Part shown: piece by piece, positions 23,561 to 32,693 of the stretch | Layout of the letters: each line of letters begins with the position of its first letter | Numbering within the stretch: the stretch's first letter is position 1 | DNA from: Desulfopila aestuarii DSM 18488 | GTDB taxonomy: Bacteria > Desulfobacterota > Desulfobulbia > Desulfobulbales > Desulfocapsaceae | Assembly: GCF_900143695.1 (NCBI RefSeq) | Contig: NZ_FRFE01000001.1 | Location: 62,001-126,000 of the forward strand | Length of the DNA stretch: 64,000 nt | Direction of reading: 5' to 3' | Notes under the pieces: model-generated | Databases searched by the model: none | What the model was told of the DNA's origin: nothing | What the model saw: only the letters and a program-made list of their open reading frames with translations | Program-made: the position numbers and the translations under genes

Positions 23561-25759
23561 TCAGTTCCGTTTCCGGGCTCCGCCCTTCTTGTTCTTTTTC
23601 TTTTTGGCAAGCGGCGAGGCTGCCAGTCGTTTTTCAGCCAGATCAATAAGAATCTCCTGGACCGTGCGCTGATCATCACCGGCTTTGGGCCGCCGCTGGA
23701 CATAACTGCCGTCGCTCTGCATCTCCCAAACGCTGCGCTTATTGGTAAGCTGAACGTCGAGAATTTCCCTCAACCGGAGATGCAAATTTTTGTCCTCAAT
23801 GGGCACCACCACTTCAACTCTTGCCTCGAGATTTCGCTTCATCAGGTCAGCGGACCCAATAAAATATTCCTCGTCACCGCCGTTTTTAAAGTAGAAAATT
23901 CTTGAATGCTCAAGAAATCTTCCGACAATCGATACGACCGAAATGTTTTCAGACAGCCCCGTGATGCCGGGCCTGAGACGGCAGCTGTCACGGATAATCA
24001 AATCGACCTTCACCCCAGCCTGACTGGCCCGGTAGAGAGCCTTGGTGATATCCTTGTCCTCCAGGGCGTTGCTCTTGAACTGGATATGCCCCGCCTTACC
24101 TGATGCATGCAATTCAATTTCTCGATCAATCTTTTTCAATAACGCCTTTTTCAGCATATTGGGGGACGGCAGAATTTTCTGGTACTTCCGTACCGGGGCA
24201 TAACCGGTGGTAAGGTAGTTGAACAGCTCGGTAATGTCGTTGCAGATGACAGGATCGCAGGTCAAGAGACCGATATCACTGTACTGACGGGCAGTACCGG
24301 CATGGTAATTGCCCGTACCAATGTGGGCATATCGCTGCAGGCCGTTGTAATCACGGCGAACCACAAAGGTCACCTTGCTGTGAGTCTTGAGCCCGATAAC
24401 GCCATACGTGACGTGGATACCGGCCTCTTCCATCGCTTCTGCCCATTTGATATTGGCTGATTCATCGAATCGTGCCATCAACTCAACAACCACGGCCACC
24501 TGCTTGCCGTTCTGAGCAGCATCGATCAGATAACGAATGATGCGTGACTCGGAACCGGTGCGATACAACGTCATCTTGATCACCAGAACCTTGGGATCGG
24601 TGCTGGCCTCTTTCAAGAACCGCTCCACCGAACTGTCAAACGATTCATACGGATGCTGCAGCAGCACGTTCTTCTGATGTCTCAATACATGGAAAATATT
24701 TGGATCTTCGGCTATAAGCTGCGGGTGATCGCAGGGCTGGTGAATGGGATAATGCAGATCCTGACGGTCAATCTTCCAGATCTCCATCAGGTCGCGTTTA
24801 GCAAGAATGCCTGGTGCCTCAAAGACATCGTCCTTCTCGCTGATCCCCAGTTCGGCCGCCAGCATTCCGCGATGCACAGGGCTCATTTCGCCAGCCACCT
24901 GCAGACGGACAATATCGGCAAATTTCCGGTCACGAAGAGCCGATTCGATCATGGCCAGCAGATCGTTGGCCTGTTCACCCATCCGTTCAGTAATGGCGTT
25001 TCGCGTTACCCGGAACACCGAATGGCTGTGGACGATCATACCCGGAAACAACTCGGCAAGATTATTGGCGATCACCTCCTCAAAAGTGATATACAAATGC
25101 TTGCCGCCCACCTTTATAAAGCGCGGCACGCCTACCCCGGTAGGAATTTTGATCCTGTTGAGATAGACCTGACTATCCGCCTCTTCACTCACCGCCGTCA
25201 GCAGGTTCAGCGAAAGATTCGAGATAAAGGGAAAAGGATGTGCCGGGTCGATACCCTGGGGAGTCAGCAGCGGATAGATCTCTTTTTTGAAATAGGCGGC
25301 CATCTCCCGTTTCTGGGCAGCGGTCAGGTCGGAGTAGACGCAGAAACGGATGCCTTCCTTGGTCAACAAAGCTCGCAGCTCTTTCTCAAGGACCCGCTGT
25401 TCGATCAGCAACTCCTGGGCAACCGCATAGCAGGCGTCGATCTGCTCCTGGGGCAACATGCCGTCTACGGTCGCTTTTTTCACGCCCGCACCAACCTGCT
25501 GTTTGAGGCCGCCGATGCGCTTCATGAAGAATTCATCGAGGTTTGAGCCGACAACGGCGACAAAGAAGACCCGCTCTAAAAGCGGCACCCGCGGATCACG
25601 CCCCTCATTCAGGACCCGCTTGTTGAAGGCAAGCCAAGTCAGCTCACGGTTGAGGTACCATTCGTGATTATCGAGGTCGAGAATACGTGTGGAGACAGCT
25701 TCCGGCGTCTGAGCGGCAGCCTCCGCGGCCGTTTTTTTCGGTTGATCATTGGATGTCAT
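23561..25759 (-). CDS. ppk1: polyphosphate kinase 1
   Basis: The 732-residue enzyme reversibly transfers the terminal phosphate of ATP to polyphosphate. It shows the four-part PPK1 layout: an N-terminal domain (YLNRELTWLAFNKRVL), a head domain, and two phospholipase D-like catalytic domains with the autophosphorylated histidine region (GLKTHSKVTFVVRR, and HIGTGNYH) and RPGITGLSENI with FYFKNGG. GGAG lies seven bases before the ATG. The C-terminus is extended by a lysine-rich tail. A second, unrelated polyphosphate kinase (PPK2) is encoded at 48113, so the cell can probably both make and use polyphosphate. Confidence 0.97.
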   Translation of the reverse strand: MTSNDQPKKTAAEAAAQTPEAVSTRILDLDNHEWYLNRELTWLAFNKRVLNEGRDPRVPLLERVFFVAVVGSNLDEFFMKRIGGLKQQVGAGVKKATVDGMLPQEQIDACYAVAQELLIEQRVLEKELRALLTKEGIRFCVYSDLTAAQKREMAAYFKKEIYPLLTPQGIDPAHPFPFISNLSLNLLTAVSEEADSQVYLNRIKIPTGVGVPRFIKVGGKHLYITFEEVIANNLAELFPGMIVHSHSVFRVTRNAITERMGEQANDLLAMIESALRDRKFADIVRLQVAGEMSPVHRGMLAAELGISEKDDVFEAPGILAKRDLMEIWKIDRQDLHYPIHQPCDHPQLIAEDPNIFHVLRHQKNVLLQHPYESFDSSVERFLKEASTDPKVLVIKMTLYRTGSESRIIRYLIDAAQNGKQVAVVVELMARFDESANIKWAEAMEEAGIHVTYGVIGLKTHSKVTFVVRRDYNGLQRYAHIGTGNYHAGTARQYSDIGLLTCDPVICNDITELFNYLTTGYAPVRKYQKILPSPNMLKKALLKKIDREIELHASGKAGHIQFKSNALEDKDITKALYRASQAGVKVDLIIRDSCRLRPGITGLSENISVVSIVGRFLEHSRIFYFKNGGDEEYFIGSADLMKRNLEARVEVVVPIEDKNLHLRLREILDVQLTNKRSVWEMQSDGSYVQRRPKAGDDQRTVQEILIDLAEKRLAASPLAKKKKNKKGGARKRN

Positions 25760-26165
25760 GGTAATGCTCCGGGCTAAATAGATAATATCTCAGCTTCATC
25801 ATAGCATTCGCCAGGCTTTTGGGAAAGGGATTGCACTAGATGGAAACAGGAATATCGAAATATTCGATGTTGAATCAAAGGACTACAAGGGCTTTATACA
25901 TACCACAAAAAACATGTGTTCATCTGTTAGGAATTGATTATTTTTCCATGAACCCTGCCTGTATACGAAAAAACGTCCTCACCCTGCTGAAGGTCCCCGG
26001 TTGTCATAATTTCAGTCGCTGATGCATGAATGTCCGACGCGAAATGCCTCGGAACAGATCCGGCAACACGTCTTTCCCCATGGATCTACTACCTTTGAGG
26101 GCTTTTGGGTCTACGGTTAGCCACGTAGCCGACATAACAGGCAGGCAGTTCCCGCCTTGGCAGCA
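25760..26165. other. intergenic region, no gene seen
   Basis: The 406 bases between the ppk1 start and the SLC13-type carrier stop hold no supported gene. Near 26110-26132 a CTACG/CGTAG hairpin with an eight-base loop is flanked by GG/CC pairs. It may act in termination of the carrier transcript or be the remnant of a structured RNA; I could not match it to a known riboswitch. Confidence 0.45.
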
Positions 26166-28004
26166 TCAATAAAAAATGGCTAGCATTCCCATCAGGATCA
26201 CCAGAAAAAGGACCATCATACCACTGCCGACCCGCATATAGTCGCTGGTCTTATAGCCGCCAGGCTGCATAATCAGAGCATTGACCTGATGCGTCGGCAA
26301 GATGAAGGTGTTGATAGAGGAAATGGCCACCACCAGCCCTGCAATTTTCGGATCACCACCGATCTGACTGGCAAGGCTCATCGCCAGGGGAACAAGGAGC
26401 ACGGTAGTACCGACATTGGAGACAAAGAGAGCAAAAAAAGAGGTGAGAAGAGCCAGAACCAGATACAGCATCAGAGGAGTAATGCCGCTGAACTGCTGAA
26501 GAATGGAAACGGCCAGGTAGTTTGCGGCACCGGTCTTCTCAAAGGCGGCGCCAAGCGGGATAAGGCCTGCAACAAGGAAGACCGTTTTCCACTCAATAGT
26601 CCTGTAGACCTCGTCGATATGCAGAACCTTGCCGACCACCAGGATCAACAGTGCCGCAAGACCGGCCACCGCCAGGGATATACCCATAAAGATGGAAAGA
26701 AGGAGAAATGCCCCTAAGGCAGCCAGGGCCACCCATGCTTTTTCTTCCCTGACCTCCACCCCGCGCAACTTCTCGGTATAGACAATCTCTGTTTTCTCCT
26801 GCAAATATTTGAGCTTATCCCAGCCACCTGCCAAAAGAACTGCATCACCCGGCTTCAGTATAATACCGTCCAGTTTTTCAATATGTATCTCATTCCCCCG
26901 CATGATCGCCAGCGGGTTAAGCGTGAACAATTGCTTGAGCTGAATTTCGCCCATGGTATGCCCATTCAAGCCTGAACGGGCAGTAACGATCCCCTCAAGA
27001 ATTCCTACTTTTTCAGGAGATGTCTCAGCAGCAAAGGTCTTGATATCAGCTTCCGGTTGCCACCCCAGCTCAGCCATAATACGCTGAAGACTCTCTTCGT
27101 TACCGACCGCCAGAACAATATCACCAGGCTCAATCAAGGTGGTGCTAAGTGGCGCCATAACTTTGGTCTTTCCTTGATCTTTTGCCACTGCAACAGCGGA
27201 TGTCTTGAAGTTCGCCCGCAAGTCGAGCTGACCAAGAGTCTTCCGGGAAAAACCAGGGGGAATCACGAACTCCACACCTTGGCCTACCTCACTGCCATAA
27301 ATTGATCGAAGTTTGCTGCTGGCTAATCGCCCTTCATCTGCACCTTCCCCAGCAGGAAGAAGTCTGCAACCGATCAGTAAGAAGTAGGTGATGGTGCCAA
27401 TCAAGAGGGCAATACCAATCGGGGTAACAGCAAAGAGACCAAGGGGGGTGAAGGCTTCGCCGTCCGCTGGAGGATTGGTCTTCCACCACTGTCCCATGAC
27501 ATCGTTTAATATGATAAAAGGCGTCGAACCAATCAGCGTGAGGTTGCCGCCCATATTGGCACAAAAGCCCATGGGCATAACCAGTTTTGAAACTGATATC
27601 CTGCTTTTTTTTGCGACCTGTAAAGTCGCAGGAAGCATTAGGGCCGCCGCGCCGACATTAGACATAAGCGCCGAGGGCAGGGCTACGGCGAGGGCAATAA
27701 GACTCACCACACGGGATTGGCTTTTACCCGCCACATTCATTATTTTCTGGGCAACCACACTCATTATGCCGGTTTTATTGAGTGATGCGCCAATCACCGT
27801 TACACAGATCAGCACCACCACGGCTGTTGAACCAAGGCCGGCCGTGGCCTCGCCAGGCTTCAACAATCCTGCAAGCGGCAACGAAGTCATTACCAAAAGC
27901 CCTACCACATCCACCCTGAGCAGGTCGAACACCAGCAAAATGACGACCAGGCCCAGAATGGCGAAGACGGTAATCATCTCGGGTGTCAGCATTGGAACAT
28001 CCAT
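26166..28004 (-). CDS. SLC13/DASS-type anion permease with two TrkA-C domains
   Basis: The 612-residue membrane protein has about five or six helices, a cytoplasmic insert (about residues 210-400) containing two TrkA-C (RCK-C) domains, and about six further helices. The symmetric motifs SNVGAAALMLPA and SNVGTTVLLVPLA are the substrate- and sodium-binding signatures of the divalent anion/sodium symporter family. Related carriers in anaerobes move sulfate, dicarboxylates or other anions; sulfate is a plausible but unproven substrate here. A purine-rich GGGGAAGG sequence precedes the ATG. It appears to be transcribed alone. Confidence 0.9.
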   Translation of the reverse strand: MDVPMLTPEMITVFAILGLVVILLVFDLLRVDVVGLLVMTSLPLAGLLKPGEATAGLGSTAVVVLICVTVIGASLNKTGIMSVVAQKIMNVAGKSQSRVVSLIALAVALPSALMSNVGAAALMLPATLQVAKKSRISVSKLVMPMGFCANMGGNLTLIGSTPFIILNDVMGQWWKTNPPADGEAFTPLGLFAVTPIGIALLIGTITYFLLIGCRLLPAGEGADEGRLASSKLRSIYGSEVGQGVEFVIPPGFSRKTLGQLDLRANFKTSAVAVAKDQGKTKVMAPLSTTLIEPGDIVLAVGNEESLQRIMAELGWQPEADIKTFAAETSPEKVGILEGIVTARSGLNGHTMGEIQLKQLFTLNPLAIMRGNEIHIEKLDGIILKPGDAVLLAGGWDKLKYLQEKTEIVYTEKLRGVEVREEKAWVALAALGAFLLLSIFMGISLAVAGLAALLILVVGKVLHIDEVYRTIEWKTVFLVAGLIPLGAAFEKTGAANYLAVSILQQFSGITPLMLYLVLALLTSFFALFVSNVGTTVLLVPLAMSLASQIGGDPKIAGLVVAISSINTFILPTHQVNALIMQPGGYKTSDYMRVGSGMMVLFLVILMGMLAIFY

Positions 28005-28068
28005 ATTTCCTTCCCCTTTTTTCCTATAAACATTTATGGCCCATGGCCTTCAGCCAAGTTCTCGTTCG

Positions 28069-29979
28069 TTATTGCTGCAATTGTCCCTGAATAATTTGGC
28101 GAGACGCCGTCTCCAGCGTGAGATGTTCCAGGAGAATACGTCGTACCTCTTCTATGGTGAACGGGTGGCTCTGACAAGAGTGGCCGGAGTAGACAATGAA
28201 TTCCGACTCAACCCCGTCAATATGGGCGCTGGTGTAGGCAACAACCCCGTCATCTTCCGTCTCGAGTTCTCCGTCACCGTTTACCGCAATAATCGAGTGC
28301 CCGGTGACGTCGGGTGCAAGTGGAGTTTCCGACAGCGTCTTCAATACCGGGCTGTTTGGAGACATGCCGTCGATGCTGGTCGGCACTTGGCCGCTGCCCA
28401 TCATCCGCTTGACATCATCGGCCAGATAATCATTGAGCGTGAGGGTTGTCTCGATGATTTTCACCGGCAGGGTAACGACTTTTTGTATCAGGGTTCGTAC
28501 CCAGTTTTTGCTCAGGATACTGCCCCGATGAGGAGTAGAGATAAAGACAACCCGTTTGACCTCTGTAACGGGTTTGACCACAAGTAACCTGCGTGCACTT
28601 TCTTTTTTATCTTCCGGCATCTCCAACTCGTCAAGGTTTTTGCCGGTCAGGGTTCTGACCAGACTCTCTCCTGTGTCGACAACGGTGAGCTTGGTCAACA
28701 GCCCGCCCTGACTGTGGCCGACAACAACCATTTCCCTGAGTGCAGGGTCTTTTCCCTCTGGATCAAGTTCGGCAACTTTCGCCCGTATCCCATCACGCAG
28801 ATCGGCGGCCGAGACCAGGATAGGAGCACTGCTGTTGTAGAGAAAATACCAGAACTGATACTTTTGCCGTAATATGGGATCGGCATAGAGGGTGTTGAAC
28901 ATCTCCGCCCACCAGGCCGGGTTGCTGAAGGTGCCATGCACGAAGACAACCGGTATACGACCCGGCTGGTAGGGCTGGGCAAGATAAAGACCATTCGGGA
29001 CGTTGAGAAACTCTTTGCCAAGGAATGCGCCAAGTCCAAAATCCCAAATTTTCGAGCTCTCGAGGCCATAGGCCATCGGCGTGGTGATGTCGGTCTCGAT
29101 GGGAAGATGGCGGCCTTTTACTTCCAGAATGTTCTCATCGTAGGCTGAAAAGAGTTGCAATGAGGCCGTCGCCGTTCCGTTTGCTAACTTCTCAAGATTA
29201 CCATTAAACTCCAGAAACATCGACACAGGCACAGACTTTGATGAAAATGGTCTCTGGCTCTCATTCTTTACGCCAATGAGGGCGCTGCCAACCCCTTTGG
29301 TGCGATTACGAATGGATATGCCGCGGATATTGTACTTATCCACTGGCTCAAAGCCTGAAAAATCCTCAAGCTGAAACGGAAATTGCGTCAGATCGAGGTT
29401 GATAGCCAAGGAACCCACCGGAAGTTTTCGTACTCCACTCTTCAGACGGATTGAACCATCCCAACGGGTTGCCATTCCCCGCCATAGAGCAAAATTATAG
29501 AGGTCGCAAGCGATACGGGTCCGAAGATCAAAAATATTGGGTGGCGGCTCAGCCCGGTCATCCAGCAGAAACAGGTAGGCATACACAGAGGCAAGGAGAA
29601 AGTAATCAGGCGCCCGATACTGTTCGGCAGTTTCGCTGCTCTTCACCAGCCGTTCACCATAGAGATAGCAAAGCTCAGCGAGCGCGTACAGGATGTCTCT
29701 CCTCTCGTCGTGTAAAGCCTTGTCATTGAGCTGTTCGATAACCGATGCCGGTTTGTGCTCGAACTCCTTAGCAAGATCAAATCGCTGGAGCACGATGTTG
29801 GTACCGTTGCTGCTCACCCCTGCGGTCAGGGGGCTCTCCATCGAATCCTTATAAAAATCCCGCGGTGACACCTGTGTGACACCAATAGGTGTTGCGCAAC
29901 CAGCCAGGAAGAGAACTGCCAGCAAGAGAATGGCCTCTACGAACCGACTCAATATAGTGGACGTATTGTGCATGGGCAT
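28069..29979 (-). CDS. alpha/beta hydrolase lipoprotein (636 aa)
   Basis: A lipoprotein signal peptide ends at LFLAGC, so the mature protein is lipid-anchored at the cell envelope. The C-terminal half is an alpha/beta hydrolase: VVFVHGTFSNPAWW as the oxyanion-hole region, the nucleophile elbow VVGHSQGG and a late histidine in IVYSGHSCQSHP. The N-terminal 330 residues are beta-rich and not recognised. A lipase or esterase acting on envelope lipids is the most likely role. It is the last gene of an apparent envelope operon; the DUF4105 gene ends two bases before it. Confidence 0.85.
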   Translation of the reverse strand: MPMHNTSTILSRFVEAILLLAVLFLAGCATPIGVTQVSPRDFYKDSMESPLTAGVSSNGTNIVLQRFDLAKEFEHKPASVIEQLNDKALHDERRDILYALAELCYLYGERLVKSSETAEQYRAPDYFLLASVYAYLFLLDDRAEPPPNIFDLRTRIACDLYNFALWRGMATRWDGSIRLKSGVRKLPVGSLAINLDLTQFPFQLEDFSGFEPVDKYNIRGISIRNRTKGVGSALIGVKNESQRPFSSKSVPVSMFLEFNGNLEKLANGTATASLQLFSAYDENILEVKGRHLPIETDITTPMAYGLESSKIWDFGLGAFLGKEFLNVPNGLYLAQPYQPGRIPVVFVHGTFSNPAWWAEMFNTLYADPILRQKYQFWYFLYNSSAPILVSAADLRDGIRAKVAELDPEGKDPALREMVVVGHSQGGLLTKLTVVDTGESLVRTLTGKNLDELEMPEDKKESARRLLVVKPVTEVKRVVFISTPHRGSILSKNWVRTLIQKVVTLPVKIIETTLTLNDYLADDVKRMMGSGQVPTSIDGMSPNSPVLKTLSETPLAPDVTGHSIIAVNGDGELETEDDGVVAYTSAHIDGVESEFIVYSGHSCQSHPFTIEEVRRILLEHLTLETASRQIIQGQLQQ

Positions 29980-29981
29980 AG

Positions 29982-30989
29982 TTACGGTTCCATCGCGGGA
30001 AGTCCCGCACGAATAAGATGGGAAAAGTCATCTGCCTGGTCTGCAAGTCTTGCCTGCCTGTTGATAAGGCTGCGTTCCTTCAACTCGGCAAAAGGAAGAC
30101 TCTTGTCAATGAGTCCCCTCTCATAGAGCATTTCATCCAGATACCCATTGACAATAAACCGCCAGTCGAACCGTGGATTCGGATTGAACGGGGTGGTGTG
30201 GCGCAGAATGCTGGTGGTACAGTTTGTGAAAATGGCCCTGTACCATTCAGGATGATCTTTCAGGCTGTTGATCTCTTTCAGATAGTCGAGCAACACTTTT
30301 CGGGCGAAATCCATCGGTACGTCAAGCCGGTAGAGATACACATCCTCACCCTGCCGATAGTTGGTACGCAACCGGACGATATCCCGCTCATCCGCCACCA
30401 CATAGGTGAGTTCAAACTGCTTGAAGAACCCTTTCACAGCCGAGTACTCCTCACCTACCTCTTTTCTGGTTTCGATGGAGAAGCTGAGATAGCTACCGTT
30501 GGCAAAACCAAAGCTCAGCATGGTGTGGGCAATGCTGGGCGATCCCCAGTAGACGAGGAAAAGATCGAGGCTCTGCAAGGTGGTTAGGTCAAAGCTGCGA
30601 TCATAATGACGAACCGTATAATCGGTCTCCGTCCGGTACTCAACGTTACGGATATTATGAACTGTCGCCGTATTCTCACTTACCTCAGCCCAAGGGAGAA
30701 TCGTCACATCCGGTTGCCAGCTCCGGTTGTTTGATGGCGGGATCAAAAGCCACCAGGCGGTTGTCATAATACCTAACAGGAACAGGAACACACCCCACAA
30801 CCACCGACGCCCCTGGCGCAGGCCGAATACAATGAGACCTATAGCCACAACCGCAAAAATCCCGGCAGCTACCGGCCGCAGCACCATCGGCAGGTTGGAG
30901 TAATAGATGGCAAGCGCTCCCACCACAGTGGCGATAACGAGACAGAAAAAGGTCAAGGCCAAACAGATTATTCTTGTTATCTTCAACAT
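29982..30989 (-). CDS. DUF4105-type membrane protein
   Basis: From the ATG at 30989 the protein has 335 residues: three or so hydrophobic helices within the first 100 residues (TRIICLALTFFCLVIATVV, an AAGIFAVVAIGLIVFGL segment, and WGVFLFLLGIMTTAWWLLI), followed by a periplasmic domain of the DUF4105 type. A conserved NCTTSILRH segment (Asn-Cys-Thr) is near the C-terminus and suggests a cysteine-hydrolase-like site, but no activity is established to my knowledge. The longer frame to 31160 adds a region that does not resemble protein and is rejected. The lipoprotein hydrolase gene follows after two bases. Confidence 0.78.
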   Translation of the reverse strand: MLKITRIICLALTFFCLVIATVVGALAIYYSNLPMVLRPVAAGIFAVVAIGLIVFGLRQGRRWLWGVFLFLLGIMTTAWWLLIPPSNNRSWQPDVTILPWAEVSENTATVHNIRNVEYRTETDYTVRHYDRSFDLTTLQSLDLFLVYWGSPSIAHTMLSFGFANGSYLSFSIETRKEVGEEYSAVKGFFKQFELTYVVADERDIVRLRTNYRQGEDVYLYRLDVPMDFARKVLLDYLKEINSLKDHPEWYRAIFTNCTTSILRHTTPFNPNPRFDWRFIVNGYLDEMLYERGLIDKSLPFAELKERSLINRQARLADQADDFSHLIRAGLPAMEP

Positions 30990-31113
30990 ATGGCTGTCTT
31001 GCCTTAATTCTTTCGAGACTGGCGTTTCCTCGCATCTGCCAACGGACTGGCATGATGCGGTTTCAGCAGGGATTTTTCCAGCCTCGTACACCCCTGCATT
31101 GGACTGTTGCCAA

Positions 31114-31686
31114 TTATTCGTCCGGGTTGATTTTGCTGATTTTCGACCCCTGCAAACCAATCCCGGCCATTAACCCTTTCTGCCCAAAAACAAAAGCATA
31201 GATATCATCCTGCGCCGTCGAAGTGGTGAAATTCTTCGCCAGCCCTTCATCCATAACAACCACGGTGGGCCCCACCCCGACCTCCCAGCCTTCGCTTTTG
31301 CCAAGGTAGCTCAGCGCATCCTGAGTCATCAGGAACATAGCGTAACCAAACGACTGTGCTCCGGCCTGCAACCCATAGGATGCGGCAACGGTATTGTAGT
31401 AGCCGGCGTTCTTGCCACCAATTCGTAACTCCCCCTCGCCATATTGACCGCCAATCACCAAGCCGGCCTTGATCACATCAGGAAAGACCAGAATACCTTT
31501 CGCCACTTTGGAAAGTTCAACTGCCGCCGGTGAACTGGCATAGAGTGTCTCCAGCGCCAAGGTGACCTCCTTGCTGATCTCCGCACCGCTGGCAGCGCGT
31601 GCCGGCTTGCTTGTCAATGTAAGGCCGGTAACAACCAACAAGATAATGATGGCGGTATTGATCCTGAAAATCCATTGTTGTCTCAT
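31114..31686 (-). CDS. SYLF-domain (YSC84-like) lipid-binding protein
   Basis: The 190-residue protein has a signal peptide with the core INTAIIILLVVTGL and a cleavage site after ARAAS. The mature part is a SYLF domain: KGILVFPDVIKAGLVIGGQYGEGEL and SYGLQAGAQSFGYAMFLM. Eukaryotic SYLF proteins bind phosphoinositides; bacterial versions are secreted and poorly understood. AGGAG eight bases upstream supports the ATG at 31686. Its position beside an MlaA lipoprotein and hydrolases fits an envelope lipid role. Confidence 0.88.
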   Translation of the reverse strand: MRQQWIFRINTAIIILLVVTGLTLTSKPARAASGAEISKEVTLALETLYASSPAAVELSKVAKGILVFPDVIKAGLVIGGQYGEGELRIGGKNAGYYNTVAASYGLQAGAQSFGYAMFLMTQDALSYLGKSEGWEVGVGPTVVVMDEGLAKNFTTSTAQDDIYAFVFGQKGLMAGIGLQGSKISKINPDE

Positions 31687-31917
31687 GGCAACGTCTCCTG
31701 TTACGTCGGCTGAACACCGTACGTGGCAAAATCTTTTTTTTGAGTTTTCCCGAAAACACGCTGGTACAGACTCGCCTAGACCTTCTCGGAACAATTTTCT
31801 TTTCTGGCAAAATGCATCCTACAACTACAGTCACAACCAACATGAAGGGGATCATGCTGGTTGTGGTTGTACTGCATCAAATACTGAATATGTGATCTTT
31901 CATGAAGGAGCGGCTTG

Positions 31918-32679
31918 CTACTTCATGATTTCAATTTCCCGCTTTGAGGAATAGAGCATCCGGATCATCTCATACTCAAAAGGTGAGCCAGTCGAGTAGT
32001 AGCGAAACGACTGACGATGCCGCTTGTCTACCGCTGCAACACCGTTGAAAATGAGGGTTGTGTCGTCATCGTCAACCCAGGCCGGCGGCCCGGCTGCGCC
32101 AAAGGCCACGGCATCCGTCACCAGGCCAGTGGTGTCACGCAGGTTGGATGGCCCAAGTATCGGCAAAACGATATACGGGCCATTGCCAACACCGTAATGT
32201 CCCAGAGTCTGGCCGAAATCTTCGGTCTGCCGTATCATGCCCATACCTGTTGCCGGATCCCAGAGGCCAGCGACACCGATGGTGGAGTTGACCAGGAATC
32301 GGCCCAGGGTTATGGCGGTCGATCTAAACTTAAGCTGCAACAGATTGTTGGTGAAATTGTTGAACTCAAAAATGTTGTCGACGAAGTTTGATACTCGGTC
32401 CTCAACATAGTCCGGCATAATGAATTCATACGTATTCACCACCGGCAGGAAGAGGAATTTATCAAAATAGTAATTGAAGGTGTAGATCCGTCTGTTCATG
32501 GGCTCAAGCGGATCGTAAACATCCACGGCATACTCGACATTTTCCTTCAAGGTGTTCTCGGGCGTATGCAATGGCGGTGCAATGTTCGTGTTCTGTTTCT
32601 TGGCACAGCCGGCAGCAAACAGAAGTGCCAGCAAGGCCATGGTGAGTAAAGCGCTCTTTCTGGTCGTGTTGTTCTGCAT
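31918..32679 (-). CDS. mlaA: MlaA/VacJ-family outer-membrane lipoprotein
   Basis: A lipoprotein signal ends at LLFAAGC. The family signature YDPLEPMNRRIYTFN follows about 60 residues in, with LGRFLVNSTIGVAGLWDPA and GPYIVLPILGPSNLRDT. MlaA removes misplaced phospholipids from the outer leaflet of the outer membrane and passes them to MlaC. The second of two close ATGs (32679) is favoured because GGAGG lies eight bases before it. No mlaBCDEF genes are adjacent; instead it lies between two envelope proteins, a SYLF protein and a hydrolase fifteen bases upstream. Confidence 0.93.
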   Translation of the reverse strand: MQNNTTRKSALLTMALLALLFAAGCAKKQNTNIAPPLHTPENTLKENVEYAVDVYDPLEPMNRRIYTFNYYFDKFLFLPVVNTYEFIMPDYVEDRVSNFVDNIFEFNNFTNNLLQLKFRSTAITLGRFLVNSTIGVAGLWDPATGMGMIRQTEDFGQTLGHYGVGNGPYIVLPILGPSNLRDTTGLVTDAVAFGAAGPPAWVDDDDTTLIFNGVAAVDKRHRQSFRYYSTGSPFEYEMIRMLYSSKREIEIMK

Positions 32680-32693
32680 TATCATCCCCTCCC

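Noticed and set aside
25840-26022. 60-codon plus-strand frame between ppk1 and the SLC13-type gene
   Set aside because: No ribosome-binding site, no family resemblance and AT-rich, low-information sequence.
26030-26165. Possible cyclic-di-GMP or other riboswitch downstream of the SLC13-type gene
   Set aside because: A CTACG/CGTAG hairpin and a GGGTCTACGG string recall part of such RNAs, but the conserved core motifs are missing and the region follows a gene instead of preceding one.
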